This document shows, one piece after another, positions 50,520-59,382 of a stretch of 64,000 nt of DNA; position 1 is the first letter of the stretch, and every line of letters starts with the position of its first letter. Source of the DNA: JAFMJV01 sp963800275. GTDB lineage: Bacteria; Chloroflexota; Limnocylindria; Limnocylindrales; CSP1-4. Made by a program: the position numbers and the translations under genes. The stretch spans positions 124,001-188,000 of the forward strand of contig CAWDAI010000007.1 of assembly GCA_963800275.1 (NCBI GenBank), read 5' to 3'. Below the pieces are notes generated by a model that was not told where the DNA came from, searched no databases, and saw only the letters and a list, made by a program, of their open reading frames with translations.

Positions 50520-51715
50520 CCTTGTCGCAGCCGCCTCCGACTGACCCCCCGGCGTCCGGGGGCAGGTCAGAGTTGTGGCACTGGGCCATACGTGGCTCGG
50601 GCCTGGCCATGGGTGCGCTGGGTGTGCTGCTCGTGGCCTACCTCCTGCAGGCCTCCCTGCGCGTACTCGTCCTGGTCATCATCTCTCTCCTGCTCGCGGC
50701 TGCCCTCGACCCGCTGGTCGAGACCTTGCGCGGGCGCCTGCCGCTCTCGCGCGTCAAGGTCATCGGCCTCGTCTACGTTTGCCTGGTGGCGCTGGCGGTG
50801 CTGCTGGTCCTGCTGATGGTGCCGGCGGCGATCGACGAGCTCGACGCCCTCTCCAGCCGCCTCCCGACCCTCATCAGCGAGGCCAAGGACTGGGCCGCCA
50901 CCATCGAGCCGGCCGCCGTCGGATCGACCATCGACCGTGCGCTCGTGAGCCTGGAGCGCACCGTCCTGCGCGGGGGCACGCCTGCGGCCGATCCCGAGGC
51001 CGTGGTGCAGTTCGGCCTGACCGCGGCCGACGCCGCCATCACGGTCGTGACCGTCCTGACCATGGTCTTCTTCTGGCTCATCAGCCGCGAGACGATGCAG
51101 CGCTTCAGCCTGTCGCTGCTGCCGCACGACCAGCGACGCCCGGTCCGCGACGCCTGGAACGAGATCGAGCATCGGCTGGGCTACTGGTTCCGAGGCCAAC
51201 TCACGCTGATGGCCGTCATCGGCGCCCTGACCACCGTGGCCTACTTCGTGCTCGGCCTGGAGAACGCGCTCCTCTTGGGCATCTTCGCCGGTTTCGCGGA
51301 GGTCATCCCCATCGTGGGTCCGGCCATCGGCGCCCTCCCGGCGCTGGCCTCGGCCTTCATCACCGGGGGCCCGGAGCTGGCCCTGCTGGTGGCCGTGGTC
51401 TACATCGTGATCCAGGTGCTCGAGGGCCAGATCCTGGTGCCCATGATCATGCGCAATGCCGTCGGCCTGCCCCCCTTCGTGGTCATCGTGGCGCTGCTCG
51501 TGGGAGCCGCGGTCGCGGGGCTCATCGGGGCCTTGCTGGCCGTGCCCGTGGCGGCCGCCATCGCGGTCGTCCTCGAGCGTGCGCAGGCCCGTGTCGTGCC
51601 GGTGGCCATGGACACGCCCCGACCCCCCGGATCTGAACCCGAACCCCCGCCGGCCGAGGCCGACGATGAACCCCCCGAGGTGCCCCTGGTCGCCCCCGCG
51701 GTCGAGCGCCGCTGA
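50516..51715 (+). CDS. AI-2E family transporter (PerM-like)
   Basis: This 399-residue membrane protein (GTG start in a GTGA overlap with the YihY gene) has about eight segments and the family signature FAGFAEVIPIVGPAIGALPA near residue 258, then VIQVLEGQILVPMIMRNAVGLPPF near 300. PerM/TqsA relatives include the AI-2 exporter TqsA and Na+/H+ antiporter-like proteins. The C-terminal 45 residues are Pro/Glu-rich. Function is not resolved by sequence; AI-2 transport is only the family name. Confidence 0.88.
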   Translation: MTLSQPPPTDPPASGGRSELWHWAIRGSGLAMGALGVLLVAYLLQASLRVLVLVIISLLLAAALDPLVETLRGRLPLSRVKVIGLVYVCLVALAVLLVLLMVPAAIDELDALSSRLPTLISEAKDWAATIEPAAVGSTIDRALVSLERTVLRGGTPAADPEAVVQFGLTAADAAITVVTVLTMVFFWLISRETMQRFSLSLLPHDQRRPVRDAWNEIEHRLGYWFRGQLTLMAVIGALTTVAYFVLGLENALLLGIFAGFAEVIPIVGPAIGALPALASAFITGGPELALLVAVVYIVIQVLEGQILVPMIMRNAVGLPPFVVIVALLVGAAVAGLIGALLAVPVAAAIAVVLERAQARVVPVAMDTPRPPGSEPEPPPAEADDEPPEVPLVAPAVERR

Positions 51716-51724
51716 GGGCGTTCG

Positions 51725-51880
51725 ATGAACGCACTGCGCCTGGGCCCGATCGAGGTCCAGCTCGACGGCCAGCGGGTGTGGCCGCCGCGCTCTGGCGCTG
51801 CTGGCTGGCCTGAACGCGGCCGGCTGGGGCGCAGCCCCACGGAAGGGTCCGCATGGCCCGCCGATCAGCACCGGATGGTC
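51725..51880 (+). pseudogene. Possible remnant of a BTAD/SARP-type regulator N-terminus
   Basis: The 5' part reads MNALRLGPIEVQLDGQRVWPP, which resembles the start of BTAD/SARP-type winged-helix regulators. A second frame from about 51785 then reads RALALLAGLNAAG, matching the next conserved helix of that family. No continuation is seen beyond about 51830. This looks like a truncated, frame-broken fragment. The match is short, so confidence is low. Confidence 0.3.
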
Positions 51881-51955
51881 CGGGCTGGACAAGGATGAGA
51901 CTCAGTATCATCAGGAGGCCGTCCCGGCTCATTCGTCTCGCCCAGGAGACCTCCA

Positions 51956-53683
51956 TTGTCCGCTTCCGCTCCCACCATCCTCGTCGTCGGTGGCGTCGCC
52001 GGCGGGGCCTCTGCCGCCGCCCGTGCCCGGCGCATGAACGAGAACGCCCGCATCATCATCTTCGAGCGCGATTCGTACGTCTCGTTCGCCAACTGTGGGC
52101 TGCCCTACTACCTCGGCGGCGAGATCACCGACCGCGACGCCCTGCTCATCGCCAAGCCGTCGCTCTTCAAACGCCGCTTCGACATCGAGGTACGCACCCG
52201 ACACGAGGTGACCGCCATCGACCGCGCGGCGCGCACGGTCACGGTCCGCGACCTCGACGCCGACGCGACCTACCAGATGCCCTGGGACAAGCTCATCCTG
52301 GCGCCCGGCGCGGATCCGCTGGAGCCGCCCATCCCCGGCCTGGACACAGCAGGCGTGTTCACGCTGCGCAACCTGGACGACACTGACCGCATCGCGGAGG
52401 CCATGCCGAATGCCCAGCGGGCAGTGGTGGTCGGCGGCGGCTACGTGGGCCTGGAAACGGCCGAGCAGTTCCGTCGCCGGGGCCTTGACGTGTCGCTCGT
52501 GGAGATGCAGCCCCAGGTCCTGCCGATGCTCGACCGGGAGATGGCTGAGCCCATCCATCGTCAGCTCGAGTACAACGGCGTTCGCCTCGAGCTGGGCAAC
52601 GGCATCGCCGGCATCGAGTCGACGGCCGGGCAGGTCACGGCCGTGGACCTGGCCGACGGCACGCGCCTGCCCGCGGACCTGGTGCTGCTGGGCATCGGCG
52701 TGCGACCCAACGTGGCCCTGGCCGAGGCGGCGGGCATCGAGCTGGGCGCCAGCCGCGGCGTGGCCACCGACGAGTTCATGCGCACCAACGACCCCGATAT
52801 CTACGCGGTGGGCGATGCCGCCGAGTACACCTTCGGCAGTACCGGCACCAAGGCCCGCGTGCCCCTGGCGGGTCCGGCCAACCGCACTGGCCGCCTCGCG
52901 GGCGAGCACGCCGCGACCGGGTCGTCACGGCCCGCTCCCGCCGCCTGGGGCACCAGTATCGTGCGCGTCTTCGGCACCACGGTCGGCATCACCGGGCTCT
53001 CGCTCAAGGCCGCCCGCGAGGCCGGCTTCGAGGCCACGGCGGTGCACGTCATCGCCAACGACCACGCCGGCTACTACCCCGGTGCCCAGGCCATGGCCCT
53101 CAAGCTCGTCTTCGAGGAGGGCAGCGGCAAGGTCCTGGGCATGCAAGCCTGCGGCGGCAACGGCGTGGACAAGCGGCTCGACGTGGCGGCCACGCTGACC
53201 CACTTCGGCGGCACGGTCCACGACCTGGCCCAGCTCGACCTCGCCTACGCGCCACCCTTCGGTTCGGCCAAGGACGTCCTGCACATGGCTGCGTTCGCGG
53301 CCGAGAACCATCTCGACGGCCTGGCCCCGGTGCTCCAGCCGGACGTGGACCTGTGCCCCTACCAGGTCGTGGACGTCCGTTCCGCGGCGGAGGTGGAGGC
53401 GCTACCGCTGGCGGAGTGCGACAAGATCATCAACATCCCCCTTGACGACCTGCGCGACCGACTCGACGAGCTGGACCCTGCACGGCCCACGATCGTGGCT
53501 TGTCGCTCGGGGCTCCGCTCGTACGTGGGCACGCGGCTGCTCAAGCAGCATGGCTTCGACGAGGTCTACAACCTCTCGGGCGCCACGGCCATGCGCGAGT
53601 TCGCGCTCAATCGGCGCCTCCCCGCTTCGCGCACCACCACTCCCACGGGCGTGCCGGTGCCGGACGCGATCATGATCGACTGA
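51956..53683 (+). CDS. CoA-disulfide reductase-like flavoenzyme with C-terminal rhodanese domain
   Basis: This 575-residue protein (TTG start) is a pyridine nucleotide-disulfide oxidoreductase: FAD motif VVGGVAGGASAAARARR near 10-25, single redox Cys in SFANCGLPYY near 43, NAD motif VVVGGGYVGLE near 158, and GDAAEY near 285. Residues about 465-550 add a rhodanese domain with catalytic Cys in VACRSGLRSY. This is the fused CoADR-Rhd architecture, which reduces CoA or glutathione persulfides and disulfides. It fits sulfane-sulfur or thiol redox defence. Confidence 0.92.
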   Translation: MSASAPTILVVGGVAGGASAAARARRMNENARIIIFERDSYVSFANCGLPYYLGGEITDRDALLIAKPSLFKRRFDIEVRTRHEVTAIDRAARTVTVRDLDADATYQMPWDKLILAPGADPLEPPIPGLDTAGVFTLRNLDDTDRIAEAMPNAQRAVVVGGGYVGLETAEQFRRRGLDVSLVEMQPQVLPMLDREMAEPIHRQLEYNGVRLELGNGIAGIESTAGQVTAVDLADGTRLPADLVLLGIGVRPNVALAEAAGIELGASRGVATDEFMRTNDPDIYAVGDAAEYTFGSTGTKARVPLAGPANRTGRLAGEHAATGSSRPAPAAWGTSIVRVFGTTVGITGLSLKAAREAGFEATAVHVIANDHAGYYPGAQAMALKLVFEEGSGKVLGMQACGGNGVDKRLDVAATLTHFGGTVHDLAQLDLAYAPPFGSAKDVLHMAAFAAENHLDGLAPVLQPDVDLCPYQVVDVRSAAEVEALPLAECDKIINIPLDDLRDRLDELDPARPTIVACRSGLRSYVGTRLLKQHGFDEVYNLSGATAMREFALNRRLPASRTTTPTGVPVPDAIMID

Positions 53684-53747
53684 CGTGGCCGCGGGGAGCA
53701 GCCGACTACGATGACCCGGTGAACGAGATCCACGGCCCCCACCGCCG

Positions 53748-54446
53748 ATGACCAGGACCGCTCACGCCATCGTCGCGGTCATCCCCGCCTACCAGGCGGC
53801 CCGCACATTGGACGCGGTCGTACGCGCGACGCGCGTGCATCTGCCGGTGCTGGTGGTGGACGACGGCTCGACCGACGCCACCGCTACGGTGGCCGAGGCC
53901 GCGGGCGCGACCGTCTTGCGGCAGGAGCCCAATCAGGGCAAGGGCGCCGCGCTGCGCCGCGGTTTCGCCCATGCGCTCGAGGGCGGCGCCGAAGCGGTGC
54001 TCACGCTCGATGCCGACGGGCAACACGACCCGGCTTGTGCCCCCGACTTCCTGGCGGCCCGGCGAGAACGGGGGGCGCCGCTCATCATCGGTCGGCGTGA
54101 CTTCGACCAGATGCCGCTGAGCCGCCGGTTGGCCAACAAGCTGGGCACGGCGGTGTTCAGCCGGGCCGTGGGCCGACCGATCGCGGACAACCAATCAGGC
54201 TACCGACTGATCGCGCGGCCGCTGCTGCCTCATCTGCTGCGCAGCAGCGAGGACGGCTTCGAGTTCGAGGTCGAGATGATCACCGACGCGATCCGGGCCG
54301 GCCTGACCATCGACTGGGTGCCCATCCCCACCATCTACGAGGAGGCCGGCTCGCACATCTCACCGTTCTCGCACGTGGCCAACTTCCTGCGCGTGGCTCG
54401 CGCCGCCCGACGCTCGGTCGGCACGCCCCTGCAGCTCGACGATTGA
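53748..54446 (+). CDS. Family 2 glycosyltransferase
   Basis: This 232-residue GT-A enzyme has IPAYQAARTL near 13, VVDDGSTDAT near 36 and LTLDADGQHDP near 86, where the DxD-type motif binds the metal and sugar nucleotide. RRLANKLG and NQSGYRLIAR follow. No membrane segment is present, so it resembles soluble GT2 enzymes such as dolichol/polyprenyl-phosphate glycosyltransferases. It is coupled to the next gene by a TTGA overlap. Confidence 0.9.
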   Translation: MTRTAHAIVAVIPAYQAARTLDAVVRATRVHLPVLVVDDGSTDATATVAEAAGATVLRQEPNQGKGAALRRGFAHALEGGAEAVLTLDADGQHDPACAPDFLAARRERGAPLIIGRRDFDQMPLSRRLANKLGTAVFSRAVGRPIADNQSGYRLIARPLLPHLLRSSEDGFEFEVEMITDAIRAGLTIDWVPIPTIYEEAGSHISPFSHVANFLRVARAARRSVGTPLQLDD

Positions 54447-55738
54447 ACACGTCCGCTTCCACCCCGCCGGTCCCGCACGACATCGGTCGGCGCGAGTTCA
54501 TCGTGCTCATCTCGATGCTCATGGCCCTGACGGCCCTGGCCATCGACATGATGCTGCCGGCCTTCGGCCGGATGCGGGCCGACTTCGATCTGCCCGCCGA
54601 CTCCAACGCGGTCGCACTCATCGTCACGGTCTTCTTCCTGGGCATCGGGCTGGGCCAGGTCGCGTGGGGTCCGACCGCCGACGCCCTGGGACGCAAACCG
54701 GTGCTGTGGGCCGGGCTGCTCGTCTACGTCATCGGGGCGCTCGGCGGTGCCCTCGCACCATCGCTGGAGATCCTGCTGTTGTGGCGGTTCGTCAGCGGTC
54801 TCGGCGCGGCCGGCGTGCGGGTGGTGACCATGGGCGCTGTCCGCGATCGCTACCGGGGCGACCAGATGGCGGTGACGCTGTCCTACATCATGGCCATCTT
54901 CATCCTCGTGCCCATGATCGCCCCGTCCCTCGGTTCGGCGGTGCTGCTGGCCGGCGACTGGAGATGGATCTTCGGGCTCTTCGCGCTTGCCGGCTCGCTC
55001 CTGGCCCTGTGGTCGCTGCGGCTGCCCGAATCGCTTCCCGTCGAGCGTCGCATCCCGTTCCACCTGGGGCGACTCACGGGCGCCGTGCGCTTCGTGGTCG
55101 GCAGCCGCTTCACCATGGGCTTCACGCTGGCGCAGATGGCCATGTTCGGCTTCTTCGCGTCGTACCTGGCCTCCACCCAGCTCATCGTCTCGGACATCTA
55201 CGACCTGGCCGCCTGGTTCCCGCTCATCTTCGGCGGATCCTCGCTGGCCTACGGCGCTGCGACCCTGCTTAATCCAAGACTTATCGCTCGCTTCGGGCTG
55301 CGGCAGACCTTGCGCTATGCGCTCGTGGGCCTGGTGCTAGCCTCGGTCTCGTTCGCGCTCATCGCCTTCCTCTTCGGTGGCCGGCCGCCGTTGGCCCTGT
55401 TCCTCCTGGGCATCCTGCCCATCCTGGCCACGCATGCCTGGACGATGCCCAACCTCAACTCGGCGGCGATGATGCCGATGGGCCGCGTGGCCGGCACCGC
55501 CGCGGCGGTCATCGGCGCCCTCTCGACCCTGGGTGGGGCGGCCCTGGGCGCCACCATCGACTCGCGCTACGACGGCACGGTCATCCCCCTCGCGACCGCG
55601 GCGCTGCTGGCGTCGATCGTCGCGCTCGCGCTCGCGCGCTGGTCCGACGCGACCTGGGAGCGGGACGCCGGCGAGCGTTCGCCATCAGCGGAGACGCAGG
55701 CCCAGGCCCAGGCGACGGCGCCCATCGAGGTGGGCTGA
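54443..55738 (+). CDS. MFS multidrug exporter, Bcr/CflA (DHA1) family
   Basis: This 431-residue transporter (TTG start overlapping the previous stop) has about 12 membrane segments. DMMLPAFGRMRADF in the first periplasmic loop, motif A GPTADALGRKPVLWAG, and the RFVSGLGAAGVRVVTMGAVRDRY segment are Bcr/CflA hallmarks. It is a proton-driven drug or metabolite exporter. The pairing with a glycosyltransferase may be fortuitous. Confidence 0.9.
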   Translation: MNTSASTPPVPHDIGRREFIVLISMLMALTALAIDMMLPAFGRMRADFDLPADSNAVALIVTVFFLGIGLGQVAWGPTADALGRKPVLWAGLLVYVIGALGGALAPSLEILLLWRFVSGLGAAGVRVVTMGAVRDRYRGDQMAVTLSYIMAIFILVPMIAPSLGSAVLLAGDWRWIFGLFALAGSLLALWSLRLPESLPVERRIPFHLGRLTGAVRFVVGSRFTMGFTLAQMAMFGFFASYLASTQLIVSDIYDLAAWFPLIFGGSSLAYGAATLLNPRLIARFGLRQTLRYALVGLVLASVSFALIAFLFGGRPPLALFLLGILPILATHAWTMPNLNSAAMMPMGRVAGTAAAVIGALSTLGGAALGATIDSRYDGTVIPLATAALLASIVALALARWSDATWERDAGERSPSAETQAQAQATAPIEVG

Positions 55739-55785
55739 GGCGCGCTGCCGGGACCCGGAACGTCCCTCCTTTGGGCTACGTGTCG

Positions 55786-55816
55786 TTGACGTGGCCGCGT
55801 GTTTCATGCTAGCGTC
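55786..55816 (+). promoter_or_regulatory. Predicted promoter of the FGGY-kinase operon
   Basis: A -35-like TTGACG (55786-55791) and a -10-like TAGCGT (55811-55816) are separated by 19 bp. Two operator copies follow at once. The same layout recurs before the SorC gene, which supports the call, though the spacing is slightly long. Confidence 0.45.
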
Positions 55817-55820
55817 TGAT

Positions 55821-55852
55821 TGAGAGGATTTTCAGACCTGAGAGAATTCTCG
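55821..55852 (+). promoter_or_regulatory. Tandem operators before the FGGY kinase
   Basis: Two 14-bp sites, TGAGAGGATTTTCA (55821-55834) and TGAGAGAATTCTCG (55839-55852), lie 18 bp apart start to start, just downstream of the predicted -10. They match the pair found before the SorC gene with the same spacing. The consensus is TGAGARRATTYTCA. Repression by the SorC-family protein encoded at 59383 is the inferred role. Confidence 0.7.
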
Positions 55853-55873
55853 CGCAAGGGACGGATCCGACCG

Positions 55874-57433
55874 ATGCCTGACTACCTGCTGGGCGCCGAC
55901 TTCGGCACCGGCGGTGCCAAGGTCGCGCTCATCGACTCCGCAGGCCGACAGCTGGGGTACGCCTACGAGGAGTACCCCATCCATACCGACCATCCCGGCT
56001 GGTCCGAACACGACGCGCCCCGCTACTGGGACGCCTTCTGTCGCATGACCCGCAAGGTCGTTGCCGACACCGGCATCGACCCGGCCGACATCCGGGGCGT
56101 GGCCACCTCCTCCGCGCTCCCGTCGGTCGTCCTGGTCGACCGCGACGGCCAGCCGCTGCCGCGGGCCTACAACCTGATGGACCGCCGGGCCACGGCCGAG
56201 GTGGCCTGGGTCAAGGAGCAGGTCGGCGCCGAGCGGATCTTCGCCATCACGGCCAATCGGCTGGAAGACCACCCCATGGTCATGAACCTGCTGTGGGAGC
56301 GCGACCACGAGCCGGAGCGTTTCAGGTCCGTGGCCAAGATGCTCACCATCGACGGCTTCATCAACCTCAGGCTGACCGGCCGCGCCACGGCCCACTACAG
56401 CGCCGCGCCGTTCTTCGGTGTCTACGACATCCTCGACCGTCGTTTCGACGAAGGCCTGCTCGAAGCCATGGGCATCGACCCCGCCCTGATGCCCGAGCTC
56501 TGTGGCTGCGAGGATGTCATCGGCGAGGTCACGGCCGCTGCCGCCGCCGAGTGCGGCCTGGCCCGGGGCACACCCGTGGCCGGAGGGCAGGTGGACTGCA
56601 ACGCCGGCTGGCTGCAGGGCGGTGCGGTCGAGCCGGGCGACATCCAGATGAACCTGGGCACGGCCGGCAACTTCGGCATCATCCACCGCTCGCGCGACTT
56701 CCTCTTCAGCGAGTCCGGGGCGGCGTCGATCAATTTCCCCTACACGGTCGATTCGCACGACACGTACATCACCGTGCCCACGACCACCACCGGTGGCCAG
56801 ACGCTGCGCTACCTGCGCGACAACTTCAGCGCCCTCGAGCTGGAACGCGAGCGCGAGGGGGGGCCGGATGTCTATGACCTGCTCACCGCGGAGGCCGCGG
56901 TCGTGCCGGCCGGCGCCGAGGGCCTGCTCTGCCTGCCCTATCTGATGGGGGAGCGCACGCCCATCTGGGACGTGAACGCGCGCGGCGTGCTCTTCGGCCT
57001 CTCGCTCAATCACGGCCGCGGGCACGTCGTGCGAGCGGCCATGGAGGGGGTGGCCTTCGCCCTCTACCACTCCTTCGAGACGCTCAGCGCGGCCGGCCTG
57101 CGGGTGAACTACCCGCTCGTGCTCAACGAGGGTGGGGCCAAGTCCGTGCTCTGGCGACGGATCATCACGGACGTCTTCGACGTGGGCACGGTGCTCCTCG
57201 AGCGGCGCACGGGAGCGCCCTTCGGGGACGCCATCCTGGCCGGCGTGGCCACCGGCGTGTTCCCCGACTTCGGCGTGGCGCGGGAATGGGCCAGCACGAT
57301 CGAGCCGATGGAGCCGGACCCGGGTGCGCACGCGGCCTACATGGAGCGGTTCGCGCTCTTCAAGCAGGTCTACCTGGACCTGAGACAGGACTTCGTCGAG
57401 CTGGCTCGCCTGCGTTCGAGCCAGGACATGTGA
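55874..57433 (+). CDS. FGGY-family carbohydrate kinase
   Basis: This 519-residue kinase starts at ATG 55874, with AAGGGACGG upstream and the N-terminal nucleotide motif LLGADFGTGGAKVALID. A long FGGY core follows (GWSEHDAPRYWDAF near 46-59, GGQVDCNAGWLQGG near 236, NLGTAGNFG near 258, LPYLMGERTPIWDVNARG near 358). It phosphorylates a sugar or polyol, but the substrate loop differs from XylB, GlpK and AraB as far as I can judge. An earlier in-frame start (55820) would place the operators inside the coding region and is rejected. It is the first gene of the novel operon. Confidence 0.9.
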   Translation: MPDYLLGADFGTGGAKVALIDSAGRQLGYAYEEYPIHTDHPGWSEHDAPRYWDAFCRMTRKVVADTGIDPADIRGVATSSALPSVVLVDRDGQPLPRAYNLMDRRATAEVAWVKEQVGAERIFAITANRLEDHPMVMNLLWERDHEPERFRSVAKMLTIDGFINLRLTGRATAHYSAAPFFGVYDILDRRFDEGLLEAMGIDPALMPELCGCEDVIGEVTAAAAAECGLARGTPVAGGQVDCNAGWLQGGAVEPGDIQMNLGTAGNFGIIHRSRDFLFSESGAASINFPYTVDSHDTYITVPTTTTGGQTLRYLRDNFSALELEREREGGPDVYDLLTAEAAVVPAGAEGLLCLPYLMGERTPIWDVNARGVLFGLSLNHGRGHVVRAAMEGVAFALYHSFETLSAAGLRVNYPLVLNEGGAKSVLWRRIITDVFDVGTVLLERRTGAPFGDAILAGVATGVFPDFGVAREWASTIEPMEPDPGAHAAYMERFALFKQVYLDLRQDFVELARLRSSQDM

Positions 57434-57446
57434 GCCACAGGAGGTA

Positions 57447-58736
57447 ATGGTGGAGCTCGTCAGCAAGCTGCGACAGCGCGCGGCGGCGGACGACCCGATC
57501 CGGGTCGGCATCGTCGGCTGCGGCCAGATGGGGTCGGGCCTGGCTCACGCCATCAACAACGTCGAGGGCATGCGCGTGGCTGCTATCGCCGACCTGGCGG
57601 TCGAGCGAGCCCGCACGGCCTTCACCGAGCTGGGTCGCGACCCTGCCGACATCGTGATGGCCGAGGACGCGGGCGCCATCGACGATGCCATCCGTGCCGG
57701 CGCTGCGGCCGTGACCCCTGATGCCCTGGCCCTGCCCCTGGTCGACGGCCTGGAGGCGATCGTGGAGGTGACCGGCGTGCCCGACGTGGGTGCGCGCGTG
57801 GCCCATGACGCCATCATGGCCCGCAAGCCGGTGATCATGATGAACGTCGAGACGGACATCACCATCGGCCTCTACCTCGACCGCCTGGCCCGGCGTATGG
57901 GCACCGTCTACACCGTGGCCTCGGGCGACGAGCCCGGGGTGCTCAAGATGCTCTGGGAGCAGGCCTTGCTCATGGGCTTCGAGGTGGTGACGCTGGGCAA
58001 GGGCAAGAACAACGTCATCGACCTCGCCGCCACACCCGAGGCCTGCGTGGCCGAGGCCGCGACCAAGGGCATGAATCCCAAGATGCTCAGCGCCTTCAAG
58101 GACGGTACCAAGACCATGGTGGAGATGGCCGCCGTGGCCAACGCCACCGGCCTGGTGCCCGACGTCCCGGGCATGCACGGCCCGAAGGTGGAGCTCGATG
58201 AGCTGGTCACGACCTTCATCCCCCAGGCCGACGGGGGCATCTTCTCCGGGCCCGGTCGTGTGGACTACTCCACCGGAGCCATCGCCCCGGGGGTCTTCGC
58301 CATCGTGCGCTCCTACGACCAGCGCATGCGCAAGGAGATGAAGTTCATCACGCACGCGGAGGGGCCCTACTACCTGCACTTCCGGCCCTACCACCTGTGT
58401 GACCTCGAGACGCCCCAGTCGGTGGCGGAGGCGGTCCTGCTGGGTGAGGTCACCGTGACCCCCGAGCAGATGTACGCGGAGGTCGTCTGTACGGCCAAGC
58501 GCGACCTGGAGCCGGGAGCCGTCCTCGACGGCATCGGTGGGCCCGACTGGCATGGCGTGGTCATGACCCACGAGCAGGCTCGCACGGCCAGGGCCGTGCC
58601 CATCGGCATCGGGGCTCGTGCGGTGGTGAAGCGAGCGATCGCCCGCGGCGCGACCATCACCGAGGACGACGTGACCGTGGACGAGTCCACCTTCGTGGCC
58701 CGCCTGCGTCGTCTCCAGGACGCGCTCTACGGATAG
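57447..58736 (+). CDS. Homoserine-dehydrogenase-like SAF-domain oxidoreductase, paralog 1
   Basis: This 429-residue protein has an N-terminal NAD(P) Rossmann motif GIVGCGQMGSG near 20-30, a conserved MMNVETDITIG near 131-141, the GKGKNN segment near 186-191, and NATGLVPDVPGMHGP near 232. The C-terminal 80 residues form a SAF-type domain. This matches the COG4091 group (predicted homoserine dehydrogenase with SAF domain), whose role is largely uncharacterised. AGGAGG precedes the ATG, 13 bp after the kinase stop. A second copy lies at 62.0 kb. Confidence 0.85.
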   Translation: MVELVSKLRQRAAADDPIRVGIVGCGQMGSGLAHAINNVEGMRVAAIADLAVERARTAFTELGRDPADIVMAEDAGAIDDAIRAGAAAVTPDALALPLVDGLEAIVEVTGVPDVGARVAHDAIMARKPVIMMNVETDITIGLYLDRLARRMGTVYTVASGDEPGVLKMLWEQALLMGFEVVTLGKGKNNVIDLAATPEACVAEAATKGMNPKMLSAFKDGTKTMVEMAAVANATGLVPDVPGMHGPKVELDELVTTFIPQADGGIFSGPGRVDYSTGAIAPGVFAIVRSYDQRMRKEMKFITHAEGPYYLHFRPYHLCDLETPQSVAEAVLLGEVTVTPEQMYAEVVCTAKRDLEPGAVLDGIGGPDWHGVVMTHEQARTARAVPIGIGARAVVKRAIARGATITEDDVTVDESTFVARLRRLQDALYG

Positions 58737-58743
58737 GACCGCG

Positions 58744-59280
58744 ATGCGACCACCCCAACTCGCCCAGCTCCCCCAAGCGCCCCTGCCGTTCCTCCAGAAC
58801 GGGGTCGCCCAGATCGCCTTCGTGGTGGAGGACCTCGAGCAGACGGTCGAGGCCTATCACCGGACCTTCGGCATCGGTGGCTGGCACTTCTACACCTATG
58901 GCACCGGCCTGTGTCGACAGATGTCCTATCGCGGGCAGCCCTGCGAATACACCATGCGCGTGGCCCTGTCCTACTTCGGGCCCATGCGCATCGAGCTCAT
59001 CGAACCAGTGTCGGGGCCGACGGTCTACGCCGACTTCGTGGAGCGGCACGGCTATGGGGTGCAGCATTTGGGCGTGCTCGTCGAGGACATGGAGACCGCG
59101 CTGGCCCAGGCCCGCGCCGCCGGTTTCCAGATGATCATGGACGGTTCGGGCTTTGGCCCCGATGGAGACGGCCACTATGCCTACCTGGACACCGAGGAGG
59201 TCTATGGCGTGACCATCGAGCTCATCCAGCGGCCGGCTCGGCGGCACCCACCGGAGAAGATCTACCCGCCTGAGGAGTGA
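58744..59280 (+). CDS. VOC-superfamily (glyoxalase-fold) protein
   Basis: This 178-residue protein has two beta-alpha-beta-beta-beta modules of the vicinal-oxygen-chelate fold: AQIAFVVEDLEQTVEAYHRTFGI near 22-44 and GVQHLGVLVEDMETALAQARAAGF near 105-128. Candidate metal ligands are Gln23, Glu in IELIEP near 83, His in VQHLGV near 108, and Glu in VTIELIQ near 160. It could be an epimerase, isomerase or lyase on a pathway intermediate. It lies 7 bp after paralog 1 in the same operon. Confidence 0.88.
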   Translation: MRPPQLAQLPQAPLPFLQNGVAQIAFVVEDLEQTVEAYHRTFGIGGWHFYTYGTGLCRQMSYRGQPCEYTMRVALSYFGPMRIELIEPVSGPTVYADFVERHGYGVQHLGVLVEDMETALAQARAAGFQMIMDGSGFGPDGDGHYAYLDTEEVYGVTIELIQRPARRHPPEKIYPPEE

Positions 59281-59315
59281 GCGGACGACCCGGCCGGATC
59301 GGTTTGCCCGGATGG

Positions 59316-59345
59316 TTGACGGAGGCCGGACCATCATGGTACGGT
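59316..59345 (+). promoter_or_regulatory. Predicted promoter of the SorC regulator
   Basis: TTGACG (59316-59321) and TACGGT (59340-59345) are 18 bp apart in the 102-bp gap after the VOC gene. Operators begin 3 bp after the -10. This would let the regulator and the genes behind it be expressed from an internal, self-controlled promoter. Confidence 0.5.
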
Positions 59346-59348
59346 GCC

Positions 59349-59380
59349 TGAGAAAATTCTCAGGAGTGGGAATATTTTCA
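59349..59380 (+). promoter_or_regulatory. Tandem operators before the SorC regulator
   Basis: TGAGAAAATTCTCA (59349-59362), within a near-perfect 18-bp palindrome CCTGAGAA-aa-TTCTCAGG (59347-59364), is followed by TGGGAATATTTTCA (59367-59380), 18 bp further on. Spacing and sequence match the pair before the kinase. The second site ends 2 bp before the ATG, so bound regulator would cover the translation start region as DNA. This suggests autoregulation. Confidence 0.75.
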
Positions 59381-59382
59381 GG

